NCBI GenBank assembly: GCA_021030915.1
Contig: JAGEMR010000022.1
Span: 248,001-312,000, forward strand
Length of the DNA stretch: 64,000 bases
From: Astrothelium macrocarpum
Lineage: Eukaryota > Ascomycota > Dothideomycetes > Trypetheliales > Trypetheliaceae
Direction of reading: 5' to 3'
Shown: one piece after another, positions 46,001 to 57,748 of the stretch
How positions within the stretch are numbered: position 1 is the first letter of the stretch
Layout: each line of letters begins with the position of its first letter
Notes under the pieces: model-generated
Database searches by the model: none
Told to the model about the DNA's origin: nothing
The model's input: the letters and a program-made list of their open reading frames with translations, nothing else
Position numbers and translations under genes: made by a program

Positions 46001-48795
46001 GTGTCCAGATCCTAATCCGCCCACAGTGTTACAGGTTTCGACGATCACGAGGGAGTCCGCCCTGACCAAGCTTCCAGTCAGTGCCGGAACCCTGACGAAG
46101 CTTGCTCTGCCGAGGCGGAGGAAGCTTTCTGACCTCACGCGACAATGCCCGTAAAAGAAAGGAGTCGACAAAGCACATGGCAAAAGAACATCCGACCAAA
46201 AGCTTCAAAACTGGCGGAAAGATGCGGTGAAGCTTTGGAAGGGTGTACGTGGTACCCCTCATTTCGTCAGTACATGTGACTGTTGCATTTCTGCCTTGCT
46301 GCAATGCCGTCGTAACTGATATCCAATTGCGTTCCTATTGCTGGATGGCAACGGTAAAAGAACGAGAATAGGCAGCGAGAGTGATCAGCTCTATCGTTAC
46401 AGTGGCCAGTGGCGGACGCACAACGCATAAACAAGCCGAACTCATGAATGTACGTCAACTAGGCTGCAGACGTAGTGGACATACGGCGTATCGCACATGA
46501 CGGCTTACCGAAGGCCTGATTCGGCGGAGAGGTAGCGTATACGATGATCAAGTTCTCGACCAAAGTATCTTGGTAACTTGTCTGGCGGTGACTGCTTTTG
46601 TTTTGGATAGACTTTGTACAGCAAAGCAATCGGTGGTCACGCAAAGACGCCTCGCCCCCGCAACTTCCTAAATTTGTCCAAGACGTGGGAGATGGAGATA
46701 CGTGGTGTTTCAATCGGCGGAGATCCTCTCCATCGCACCACGGCCTGCTCCGTCTACCCCAACTTCGCCTTAGCACCCGCCTAATCCGGCCAGATAGTTG
46801 GCAAATTTCTCTGACAGTTGGTGAGTCGGTGATAACGGTATCGAAGGATTTTCATCCTGCGCACCCGACAAATCCAACGGTTGCGCTCGGGATCTCCCCG
46901 GCGTTGCTGTCTCAATGAGGAAGGTCGAGTGCTGCTCCCGCCGCATCTCGACCAGCATGTGATGTGGGCCCGCCATGTGGCGCAGAATTCGACTTATGTC
47001 ACCAAACAGTTCAACCATTTGTCGGAGCAATCATGACACAATTAAAGTTTTCATACGGTCCTATGATCCGACGGTAATATGAAATGATCTGATGAAGATG
47101 AAACATTGTCTTGATGCCCGATCTATTTTCTGACAAGTGGTCCGTCGTTTGTTAGCAGGGAAATTTATGAGGACGTCGAGCGACAGCCAACCCATTGGGG
47201 TGAAGGGCTTTCAGCCACAGACTAAACGGTAGCTGTCTCGACTAGTTCGGAGCATATTGCGGCGTAGCCTGCCGACGAAAACAGAGCTGGAAAAGGTATC
47301 GAAGACCAAGCTTCTTCATGAGGCTCCCCCTAATTAGTCTTCGTCTAAGCGCGGCGGCGTTTCTGAGAGGATCGAATTATCGTGCTGAATCTTTTAGCTG
47401 GATTGGGCTTCAATATTGCTGTGATTATCGTGCCTGTATGACAATTACGGACCATTTTCTTGTTTTACGATAATTCCCGCTTCGTCCAAAACGCTTCGAG
47501 GCTCTGGCAGAATCTGCACCAGTTGAACCAGATGTCCGTATCTGGCCAGTCTCGTGGAGAAACTAGGATGATGCATAGTCAAACATGGACATTGCTGGAG
47601 CTCACCCACGAGTCAGTGGCGCTCCAGCATGTCTTCTGGAAGGCTGGAGGAGAAAGCTTAGTTCGGCGTCTGCCTACACATGGCAAAAGCTCCGCGTGCC
47701 TACCAAGTTACGGAAGACTGAAGGGGTGCACCCCGTGTGAAGATGTATGCTTCATGGTGCAATCCGATACGGGCATCGTCAAATCATCAAAATGTTCGTA
47801 CATAAATTGGGCAGTTATGGTACTCTGGCACCCCTCAGCACGCGCAACGTCCAATCGCGGGCTGCAACAGCGTCAGCCATGCCGGGCTGCCCCCACGCTG
47901 GTTTCCTCTTCTTCGCGTGGCCTTTACCGAGGCTCTGAGCGAGTGGCTGCATGGACCTTGGCTAATTCTGGCGTCAAAAGCCAACATGGCAGCCCTTCCA
48001 ATTCCCGAGATCCCGGCACTTCGCACAGGGGCCGCGCGCTGGGAAGCTGGCAAGGACATCCATGGCAAGATGGCGCCCACCCAGATGCTAAATCGGCGCT
48101 AAAGCTGGGGATGCGGAAAGGCCTTGAGCGGTTGTCCAAGCAGTGGCATGGGATGCTGGCACGCTCGTCACGAAACGTACCGCTACCCCAGCGAGTGTTC
48201 TGTGGACAGAAAGCAAGCGACCGCTCGCCCCTTTGGCAGCTCTGAAGTGTGACTACAGGCGCCTCGTCTAGGGTCAGCGGTCTTCCCTGCGAGCCTTTGC
48301 CCAGACCCGCTGCAAGTACTTGTACCCCGGACGTGCTCTACTCCGCCACCTGCCATTTGTTACTTCCGGCCTCGTCGCTCACCGTAATTGCTACCGTCAT
48401 CTTCGCGCCCTCCATCTCTCCATCGCCGTCCCAGCGGACAACAAAACCCGCGACCTTTCCGACATTCCGTCGCTCGCTGCAACAAAGAACCGCCCCCCTC
48501 CCTCACCACCACCACGCTCGCTCGCATCACACCCGTCACCACCAGCTACCCGCTGCTCTCGGAACCGGCCTCTCCCACGCCTTATCTCCCCTCTCCATTC
48601 CGTCGCGCATCCATCGGAACACGCCCAAATCGCGAACATTCCCTCAGAAGTGCTTTGGTGGGGTTCCAAGTGTCAATGACCTTGGTCGTCTGCCGATCCT
48701 GACGCAACGCGGCCAACGTTTGTCCATTCATCCCGCCTCACATTCACAATACACTCGTCACCATAGCTTCGCTAGCCACATTGGACGCCGACGAC
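43003..48795. other. Long gene-poor region
   Basis: 5.8 kb without a supportable gene. A GC-rich patch at 43680-44060 and several 60-260-codon ORFs (the longest 47460-48245) lack domains, start context or conserved composition. The last ~500 bp are CT-rich and probably form the promoter and leader of the DUF1752 gene. Confidence 0.4.
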
Positions 48796-50595
48796 ATGCC
48801 CTTTCGGCCTGAGCAGGCACTGCTCAGTGTCGATTTCCCCAAAATCCACACAATCGACACGCACAATGTGCAGAATCTGTTTGGCATGTGGTCTGGTAAG
48901 TGCCGTCTGCCTTCCGCTCGCGCTTTAGCGTGAAAGACCTGCTAACATTTACATCTCACAGTGTTCTCAAAATGCTCAGAGGTCATGGAAAACGGAAAAC
49001 GCTTAGAAAACCTTAGCTGGCGGTTATGGAACCGGGAAACCTTTTGTTGTGCGCCTGAGCAACAACCACAATTCATGTCGTGTCCACGGTGGACACTTCC
49101 CAGAAGGTCCAAAGATGACTCCTCGGTGCCTTCACTTTCTTCCAGCGTCGATTCGGACGACTCTAGCAATGAGCACGTCGTTGCATCTTCGCTTCCTACA
49201 CCTTCTGCACTCGAATTTTCGAGGCCAGAGTTACGACGACACGATTCTTCTGAAAGCTGGAGTCGAGGGAGGGAAAAACACATTTCGCCTGTGGACTTGG
49301 AAAAGATCATGTCTTCTATCAAGGAAAAAGATAAATTGGAGCCTTTATCGCCGCTTCCAAAGCGGTCGTCTGACACAACTGTGCACCTGAGTGATTTGAA
49401 TAAAACCAAATACGTAAACTCCGAGCTTAGGAGTTCGCCCCATGCGGAAGATAGAACTCCACGTTCTTCTTCGCCACGCCCTCTAGGTCCGGAGTTCTCC
49501 GCATCAACCGTCGCCTCTACCGTACCTACCACACTTGATAGCCGAAGCTCTTCAGAATCAACTCCACTTCGCGCCAACGATTCCGATTCAAATACGACCG
49601 ACATGAGCAGCCACAGCATCGTTCGCGGCTTCTCAGTCGGTCAAATTTCCTCTTCTTACCGCACCTCATCACAAGCCCAGCTATCACCCGAGCCTATGCC
49701 CATATCACGCAAGTCAAGGTCAAAAGGAGCAATGTTTCAAATCGGTGCCGGCTCATCGGATGAACCAGAAAGCTCTTTGGATATGCACATGTCTCAAGCT
49801 CCACGGAGTTCACTATCGGAAGTCTTGAAGCGACCAGCAAGTAGCAAAAAACAGACATCATTTATGGATGAGGTTACGACACGCACAATCAAGGACGCGG
49901 TTGAAGAAAATGATGAAGTGTTTGAGTCTGATGATGAAGAAGAGGAGGAGGTGTCTGAAAGTGCCATTGACGACGATGAAGACGACGATGATTGGGAAGA
50001 TGACGGAGAAGACAGCGGGCCATCGAGTTTGGAGGAAAAGCAAATGTTCCAACGCGTTGAGTCTAAGCCGAATCTTGTATCACGTCGCTCACTTCTAACG
50101 ACGATGATACATGAACCGGAGCGAGCTGCTGCGCTTCAAAATGCCGCATCGCGTTCGACACCTGCCTTGCGACGGTCACGGACATCCACACCCAATGGAC
50201 CCTCCCTAGCAGCTTCTCCGGATGACGATGAGCCAGGTCTCGAAATGAGGGGAAAGCAGATTCCCCAGTCAAAACCGATTATTATGACTACTTCGAATAC
50301 ACATCAACCCGCACTCTCACCCCGAACCACTCGTCGTAATATGCTCTCGACCGAGCTTACCGAATCCTTACGAAAAAACCTTCTCTGGGAGCGTCAACAA
50401 AAGAATAGCACTTCATCTGCAGCACTCAAGCGAAGACATACGTCTCATGACGTCAAGAATCTCCAACAGTACCCAGGTGAACCAAGAGTGCCAATGGAAA
50501 GAGGACCTCACATGAACACGAGAGCCTCGGATAATCAATCTTGGAACGACTATTTTGACCAAGGTTTGCAAGATTTCCATCGCAAGGGATGGTAA
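48796..50595 (+). CDS. DUF1752 (GATA-like) / DUF3295 regulatory protein
   Basis: Exons 48796..48895 and 48962..50595 (66-nt intron) give 577 residues. The N-terminal block spanning the junction (LFGMWSVFSKCSEVMENGKR, then LENLSWRLWNRE) is the DUF1752 motif, also called the AreA GATA-like domain although it lacks the GATA zinc finger. The C-terminal half matches DUF3295: an acidic run (about residues 354-385), then RVESKPNLVSRRSLLTTMIH, RSTPALRRSRTSTPNGPS, MTTSNTHQPALSPRTTRRNM and LTESLRKNLLWERQQKN. Proteins with this layout are conserved across filamentous ascomycetes and linked loosely to nutrient regulation; the molecular role is not established. Confidence 0.85.
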
Positions 50596-52689
50596 CTACT
50601 GAGCACCATCAACTCAATCGACGACTTTCACTTAGAGCGGCATTATCTCGGGTATCATAGCAAGCTGGCGTTGGCTTGCTGATTCTGAACGGCTTCTACG
50701 ATCTGCCTTCAGCGCACGGCGTAACCGTGGTGATTTCTTGTTTCTTGTTTTGCCAAAATTCCTTGTGATTCTTCAACACTGGTATACGGACTTTGCTTGC
50801 TCCATACCAGAGCGCACATGATGCTAAGATCTGTCACGCCTTTCCCTGCATAGCGTCCTCTTCATCCGGACTGTGAGCCAAGGGTGCACAACCCGAAGCC
50901 GTCCGGGATAATTCCTTTCTTCTTTTCTCAACGGTGGTCTTCGGTGACTCCGCGTCACCGATTCCTCTTGGGCGTTTCACATGTACTGCTCAGGCGGTAC
51001 ACTGTACTACTACGCATTTACCTGTACTTTTATCTTTGATCAGATGGAGCAATCCAAAACGGTTCAACTATCAGAGCCAAGGCTACCAGCGGTAACCAGT
51101 TCCGCAAATGTTTTTTTGTTACAGCAGGGTTATAGGGGGAACATCATTCGGAGCTTTCAAAGGTCATCTGCTTTCACAAGCACCCCACGCGCCTTGCGCA
51201 TGTATCTAGTTGCCGAACCAAGAGTTCCTATAAAAATCTACCATTCATGGATGGAATGATAATGCAAATGTTGAATTCAATCAGTACCTTGACTCACTGT
51301 ATTAAGCGCGACATCGCCCTTCCCATCATTCATGGGTTCAAGGCGGAGGTGTGATCGCTCATTGCTCCAAACCAAAATCAACTATGCTTAGTATTTGGTA
51401 GACCTTGCTGGACCCTCCCCAACAGAGGCCCAGACACCCCGTTCTGGCTATGGATTCGCCCAGTGTCTAGACTTACCGCCTTTCTGAATCATCATCGTTT
51501 AGGCCATGTCGATTGACTTGCAGGCGCTTACCCATGCTCACATGTCATGCAGACTACTGCTTGCCAGCAGCGGACGGAAGGCTCACGCATGCATAAGGCC
51601 CGCCAGCTTGCCTCGAACATGGGAGAAACGACTGCTCATCTGCCACCACCGCAGTAAGAGCCCCGTCGGGGTATCCCCAATGCGGACGTTGGTGAAGACG
51701 CACCGCGAAGGGGCGTGCGAAAAGGCGACGAACTGGACGCCGCCAATCGGCGGGCTAGAAAATTCGAATTCCTGGGGGTTGCCATGATGTCTTCGGAAAG
51801 GTGACGCGAACACTGAACGCTACTTACGGCCGCATGCAAGGTACGTACATTTCCTAATAAAGGCAATGTTGACAGGAAGGCAGCCTATTTTGGTTCCAGG
51901 CGGTCCCCAGACGCCGGTTCAGCTTGGCCGGCATTGGGTCCTGGTGGAACGTAGAGCACGAATGCGTGCGGTCTGCATGCCCATACATATGGAGGCGCTC
52001 TTTCCCCGTCTTCAAAAGATTTGTTGGATTTATAGAGCATAAGGGCGCGGGGAGGCATCCAATTTCCCGTGCGGCACGGTGTTTGATGGCGTTGCTCAGC
52101 TTCAAGCAAGAACCGGGGAATAATTTCGTCATGTATCTCCAAGTACTTTGAACTTGAAGTACTTTTGCTGGCCGCACACGTCAGCCTTGAATGAGGAGCG
52201 GACCACGGCGTGCTGGGCCGATCCACGATCCTGCGGAAAAACTCCTGACGGGATGTCTTCCAAATACTCGAGTGCTTCGCGTAGGAGATACAACATCCAT
52301 ATGGCGATGATGTTGTGGGGTACTCCCCAAATTGCTTTGTCTTTCGTCAGATTCGCCTCCTTTCTGTGAGTCACGTAGGCAAAGTCATCAACACTCCACC
52401 TCGTCTATTGGCTAGCATTGGAGGGCATTGCATAGCCAGACTCGGGGCAGTGACGAGTCACTGTTCTACATGTAGTCATCGGACCAAATACACCGAGTAT
52501 TTTTACAGCACCCAGGGGCACCTCAGCCTTCGTGATACACAGCCGCCCCCATTTTCCCCATATTGTGCAAGTGTTGCAAAGACGACATAGCTGCTATATC
52601 AGCCTGCAGCCAGCCGTTGTGTGTCCGCAACGCCCGTCGCTTGATCCACACGCGCGAAGCTCAAAACCACCCATTGCTACGCGACCAAC
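50596..52689. other. Gene-poor region
   Basis: 2.1 kb. Two adjoining minus-strand ORFs (52129-52374 and 51885-52226) have protein-like composition but no recognised domain and no consistent splice model. The right end holds the promoter of the CHY zinc-finger gene. Confidence 0.35.
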
Positions 52690-55600
52690 ATGGATGCCAC
52701 CACTTCAGCTCCGCCGAGTAGTGGTACATGTCCAGCTCTGCCGCAAAGCCCTATTGACGACGCCGGTAAGTGATTCCTTTGCGCGGCTGCGGGCCATAGG
52801 GCCCATCTTGCCGACGAAAATCGCTGGCTGGCCACCTTGATGCGTTGTCAGTTCTGGTCATCTGCTCACTTCTCCATCCTCTCAGGATCATCAGCCTCTG
52901 CGCTGGCCACGTCCCAGCCCACTCAAGCTGCGCCGCCGCGCGCGCCAAAAGTCAAGAAACCTCCAGTCTGTCGCTACTTTGGAACAAAGTCCGGTATTGT
53001 ATATTCATCTGATCCTCCCCCAATTGTCTCAGAGCAAATCAGCAACCCCGCAACAGCTGGTCGTCATTTTCCGCTCACGTCAGCCCCACCAGGGGTTGCC
53101 ACAAAAACAGTCACCCGCGACCTCGAGGGACAGAACCGCTCATAGGGAGGACTCCATTCATTTTCAGCAATTATAGACTACAAGAAAGTCGTAAATGATT
53201 TGTTGAAAAATAATCTTCAAGACTTTTTGATTGTTGATTATTGAGGGCCTCCTCACGAGATGTGCGGCGAACTATCTGTCTCACGGTCCAGTGACATTTT
53301 TTACTGCAACCCCTGGTGGCCCCTTGTTTCTCCTTTCTCATCATTCCATTCGCTCCCGCAAACTGCGTGGGGTCATAAACCAACATCCCTGCACATTGCC
53401 TGTGTACTGTGTCACCGGACGTGGGAGAGCAGTCTTGACAGAAAAGGCTAACGTTTTGGGCAATGTAATCTAGGCTGCAGAGCTGGTGACACTTGCCCTT
53501 ACCTTCACGGTGTCCAAAAGTCACAGGAGCAAGGCCAATCTACTGAACCAACTTCGCTTCGTAAGCCACGAACACCAAGACTAACAATGTCTGAGACTGC
53601 AAGGCCGTCATCTTCTCAGCATCAGCTGAACGGTACGGGTTTCTCCGGCAACGCCAGCCCAAGCCTCCATGACGGACAAGATGCTGCAAGTCACGGTGAT
53701 CAGAAGCACGTTATTGCAAGGCCCGTCCCTCAAAAGCAACGTGAGGATCCGCGGGAATTCCAGATTGGTCAGATCCGGCGTCGCTTCGGGCCATCTGAGC
53801 AACCTGACGGGAATGCCCTTGCTCTAATCTTTAAGATGACACCGTCAGATCCGGACTTCCCATTTGATATCACCGCTCTCGAATGCAAGCTCTCTGTACC
53901 ATCAACGTACCCGCATAGCGGCGCTCCTAGATTGCGAGTCCTGAACAAGGAGATGGGTCGCGGCTATCAAATTAATGTTGAGAAGGGATTTGATGCTCTA
54001 TTTTCAAGCAATCCCCATGCTACCTTACTGGGCCTTATGAACAGGCTAGATCAGCAGCTTGAGCGCTTGTTATCAATGGAAAAGGCCGAGACTGTAAAGT
54101 TGATAGCGAACACTCCCACTGTGGATGCCGATGCAGCAGACTCAAGGCATCTAGTGCTCCCAGCGCAGCCGGTCCACGGCTCTACCTCACTACCCAGCGA
54201 GCCCCAGTATACTTTTGAGCAAAAGGAACTGGCTCAATTAAAACGCGAAGCAGATATTCGCCAGCTCGAAGCACGCCTGGGTAGGTTTCCGTTATTTGCC
54301 AAACATGCAGACGGGATCTCATTTACAATTCCCGTTGATCCTCGTAAGAGACCGGATCTTCCAGTTCCACTTCAACCGGTCAAGCAAGTCAATCTTATTG
54401 TTCCAGTTCTCTATAACCTTGTTCCATGCCGCATCAAGTTTGAAGGAGTCAGCGAGGGAGCAGCAGAAAATGTTGAGAAAGCTTTCGAGGCAAAGGCTAG
54501 GGAGAGTCGAGATGCGACACTCTTGAGTTTGATTAATAATCTATCGCAGAATATGCACCTGATGGCAACCACCATTCCAGAAGACAACGATGCGGAGAAA
54601 GCAGATATTTCACAGCTAAACATAACATCAAGTCAACCTCAAATTGATGAAGGACTTGTTTCGCTTTCGAGGACAGACCAAGAGTACGATGACCGAAGCC
54701 ACATCAAAATAATACCAAGACCGCCTGAATGGACAATTGCCAGAGAATACAGTGACAGTGACTCTGAAATATCTACAACTGATTCTGATTATGAAAGTGA
54801 CACTGAAGAAAACCGATCCGGGGAAGAGAATACGGCTTCCGGAGCCCCTACAACTATAGAACGTGGAGTGATGATGTCCTTTCCCTTCTTGGAGCTCCAC
54901 GGCATTGAGCTGCTTGAGCTTGTGTCGCTTAGTATCACGATCAAGTGTGAACGCTGTAAAGATACCATGGATGTTAAAAACTTGAAAAACAACGGGAATG
55001 GAGATCCCTCAGGAATGCGTTCGAAGTCGTGCAAAAAATGCGCTAACTTGTTTGAGGCTGGATATCGAATGGATTTGATGCATGCAAACTCCGTTCGCGC
55101 AGGGTATTTGGATCTTGAAGGTTGCACAGTTGTTGACATGTTACCGTGGTAAGGTTTGCTCAGGTTTTTGTTAAAATGCTTCTACATAATAGATCGGACT
55201 AAGACGTGACGTGATAGCCAATTCATTCCCACATGTGCCGAATGCTCAACGCCACATCCTGCACCAGGAGTGGTCTCTGTCCGAGGAGAGTCAACAATGG
55301 CAATTTGCCGCGAGTGCCACAAGAGAATGAGTTCGTCCCTATTCGAATACTTGCAGGACGTCTGTAGACGAAGACTAACGCCACACGAATTAAAAGGTTT
55401 TCGAATTCCAGAAATCAAATTCCTTCTGATCAGTGTTGCGACGATACGAGCTACTCGAGCGCCCCCAAGGAAAAGACCAAAAGAGAAGCTTGGCATAGTC
55501 GCTGGACAAGAACTCCCACGACGAGGACGATGTATACACTATGCCAAATCATACCGTTGGTTTCGGTACGCATCGTCTCTTCTTTGTAAGCTTTAATACA

Positions 55601-57184
55601 GGGCTTACAAGCGCAGATTCTCATGCTGCAGCAAGGTTTTTGCTTGCGATAGGTAAGTCTGTTACCGTCAAACTTTAAAATATGGTCGAGCATGTACCTA
55701 TACAGATCCATGGACGAAACCCGTGACGATCCCCCCAACCTTCCAGAGAAGCCTTTTTCCTCGATGCAAGGTACTGACACATGACAGATGCCACGACGAA
55801 GCTTCTGACCATCCGAATGAACATGCAAATCGAATGATCTGGTACGTAAAGCTACCTGAGCTACCTTCCCTGATCCCATCCCCCCGCCCAACGAGTTGCC
55901 TGTTCCTATTACCGTAAATACCCCGCACCCCGCCAATAGCAGATGCGGAGGGGTCCTTAAACCGACAAATAGCCCGATCTTCCAAGGTTATTGATAGAGT
56001 ACCACACCCTAGTTTTGGCTTGGCTGTTGGCACCCTATTCAATTGGGCTGGGATATTTACAGGCTCCAACGCGTCTGAGTCCAATCTTCGCGTCGCAGTT
56101 GAATCCCAACGCGCCTCATAAACCTTGTAGATCTCATTAGATCTGTCTTTTTGGTGTGATGAAAACAGCTGACATTCTGTGCCCCATTGTATAGTGGATA
56201 CTGTGAGTCTCTCAATTCCTTGTCTGCTCTGAAGGACCGGTAATCTCAGCAAGCCTGGGTCATGCATCACGAGTATTCTTCATTGCTAACAGTTTTGGAT
56301 TCTTCCCAGGCTCTCGCGAACAAAACTACCGACCCGAAGACTGTGGCATCTGTCATTCATTAGTCATTGGTAAAAAAGGCACGGGATTTTGGGAAGGCGG
56401 AAAAGGTACGTATACGGTCAAGATTATCCCATTTTTCCACCACATCATGTGCAAAAATAAAAGCCCTTATCCACCGCTCAACCCCACTCACCCGGTCCTT
56501 GGTTGAGTGTTACCACCATGCGGCGCATATGCATGGATGGACCTGGTCGTGCATGACTTTGGTCCGTGTTTCACATTTGTTTGCAATCTTCCCCTGCCAT
56601 CCCGACTTTCCCTCCCCATGCGATTTGCACCACTTGATCGCCTGAACATCCATCGGGAGGCATTGAGATTGGGCGATCGCCATTCGATGCGAACGGCGTC
56701 AGGGCCGTCGTCGATCGTCTGCACGACCGTTGGAGCACTGGCCCTCTTCGTTCGATTAATCCCAGAAGACAGGGTTTTTGCTCCATCTTCAACGTTTTCC
56801 CCGGATCGACGGTTGATGCGAGGGGCCCAAAGGGAAGCCGCAACGGTCTTTGCATAGACGCCGAGTCTCGACTTGCTGTTTACTTTCCTTGACCTTTGTT
56901 CCGCGTCATCTGCCTCTTGTTTTCGTAAAACTACCGAACACGAACTTTCTTCTTGTGCTCAAGCAGAGTTTGGTACACTAGCTGATGAGATCAATCCAGG
57001 TACACGAGACAAGGTCCGCATGTCTCGCAAAGGTAACGATTCTGCAATGAGACCTTGATTCGGTCCTCCTTGATTTTTCTAACCCGAATGGAAAATAGAT
57101 CCGAGAAAGTATAAACGCCCTCCCACAAGCAAGGACAAAAGCCGAGGCGAAGCCCTGTCCCGCCAAAAACAGCATCAGACATAG
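52690..57184 (+). CDS. CCCH plus CHY zinc-finger protein with RWD-like region, 11 exons
   Basis: Exons 52690..52765, 52886..52993, 53474..55148, 55218..55330, 55397..55565, 55617..55652, 55788..55841, 56195..56202, 56310..56405, 57000..57032, 57099..57184; 817 residues, phases consistent. A CCCH finger (C54-x8-C63-x5-C69-x3-H73) spans the second intron: CRYFGTKSG joins CRAGDTCPYLH. The middle has RWD-like segments (VPSTYPHSGAPRLRVLNKEM) and an acidic Ser-rich linker. From about residue 620 is a CHY finger: CAECSTPHPAPG, ICRECHKRM, RCIHYAKSYRWF joined to RFSCCSKVF, ACDRCHDE, H..EH, ICGYCSREQNYRPEDCGICH. CHY proteins include yeast Hot13 and animal Pirh2; CCCH suggests RNA binding. Intron 2 holds a MITE, exon 8 is only 8 nt, and intron 9 is 594 nt. 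The second exon could also start at 52895 (in-frame alternative acceptor). Confidence 0.88.
53087..53318. mobile_element. Fold-back MITE copy B (232 bp) inside an intron
   Basis: Left end CACCAGGGGTTGCCA, right end (reverse strand) CACCAGGGGTTGCAG. GCCC flanks both ends as a 4-bp target duplication (53083-53086 and 53319-53322). It lies wholly within intron 2 of the CCCH/CHY gene (52994-53473); removing the element plus one duplication would leave an intron of about 244 nt. Confidence 0.88.
56195..56202 (+). other. 8-nt microexon of the CCCH/CHY gene
   Basis: TGGATACT preceded by TATAG and followed by GTGAGT. Joining ATC-TG (exon 7), T-GGA-TAC-T and GC-TCT-CGC (exon 9) restores ICGYCSREQ, completing the Cys pair of the CHY finger and keeping the frame. 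Without it the paired cysteine is lost. Confidence 0.78.
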
Positions 57185-57748
57185 AGTATGATTGGGAGCA
57201 AGGAAGCGTTGAATTTATTGAGGTAGGTTTGCCGGGAGCTACAAGACGCAGGTACGCGGTGAAACCACACCCACCGTATAGCACCTACGTATTACAACGA
57301 AATTGGCGGGTTCTTTTCACACCAAACGCATCTTGACGCATTTTAACATGTCTCGCGAAAAGTCAAGGGGAATGATGAAAAAGAAGGTGTCCACGATATC
57401 AATATGATTGCGTAGGTCAATATCAACATGCTTACATATGACGATGATTCTTAGTGTCGATTAGAGGCTCTTTCAGGTGATAAGGTAAAGATGAAATTGG
57501 TTGGTGTAGAAGCTCAGTAGCTAGGTACAAGATGAAAAGGTATCCAGCTAGTGCCTTCCGTTCCTTCCCACCCAGGGGTGCTTTAACGTGTGGCTGATGC
57601 TACTCGCGCGATCTTCGATAAGCAACATTGCGTTCAAAATTCTCCGTGGATACAACATCTCCGACCAACTTTTCGTATCTTATATCCATATGGTCTATGA
57701 ATCGACACTGTAATTTTATAATAGTACACACCAAAACCCCATCTCCCT
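57185..57748. other. Convergent 3' intergenic region
   Basis: 564 bp between the stop codons of the CCCH/CHY gene and CCT5. It holds both 3' ends; nothing else seen. Confidence 0.45.

Noticed and set aside
47641..48240. Hidden biosynthetic gene cluster or phage-like defence system in the gene-poor stretches
   Set aside because: No synthase, nuclease, methylase or helicase domains were found; the known genes nearby are unrelated housekeeping or transport genes.
47460..48245. 261-codon plus-strand ORF in the gene-poor region
   Set aside because: It begins with a non-ATG codon, has no domain or consistent composition, and overlaps ORFs in other frames.
48249..48812. 187-codon CT-rich plus-strand ORF
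   Set aside because: It overlaps the start of the DUF1752 gene in another frame; Ser/Pro/His-rich reading is what CT-rich leader DNA gives.
55617..55652. Earlier acceptor at 55601 for exon 6 of the CHY gene
   Set aside because: It would insert five extra residues between RWFR and FSCC, while the acceptor at 55616 gives the compact RWFRFSCC expected of CHY fingers.
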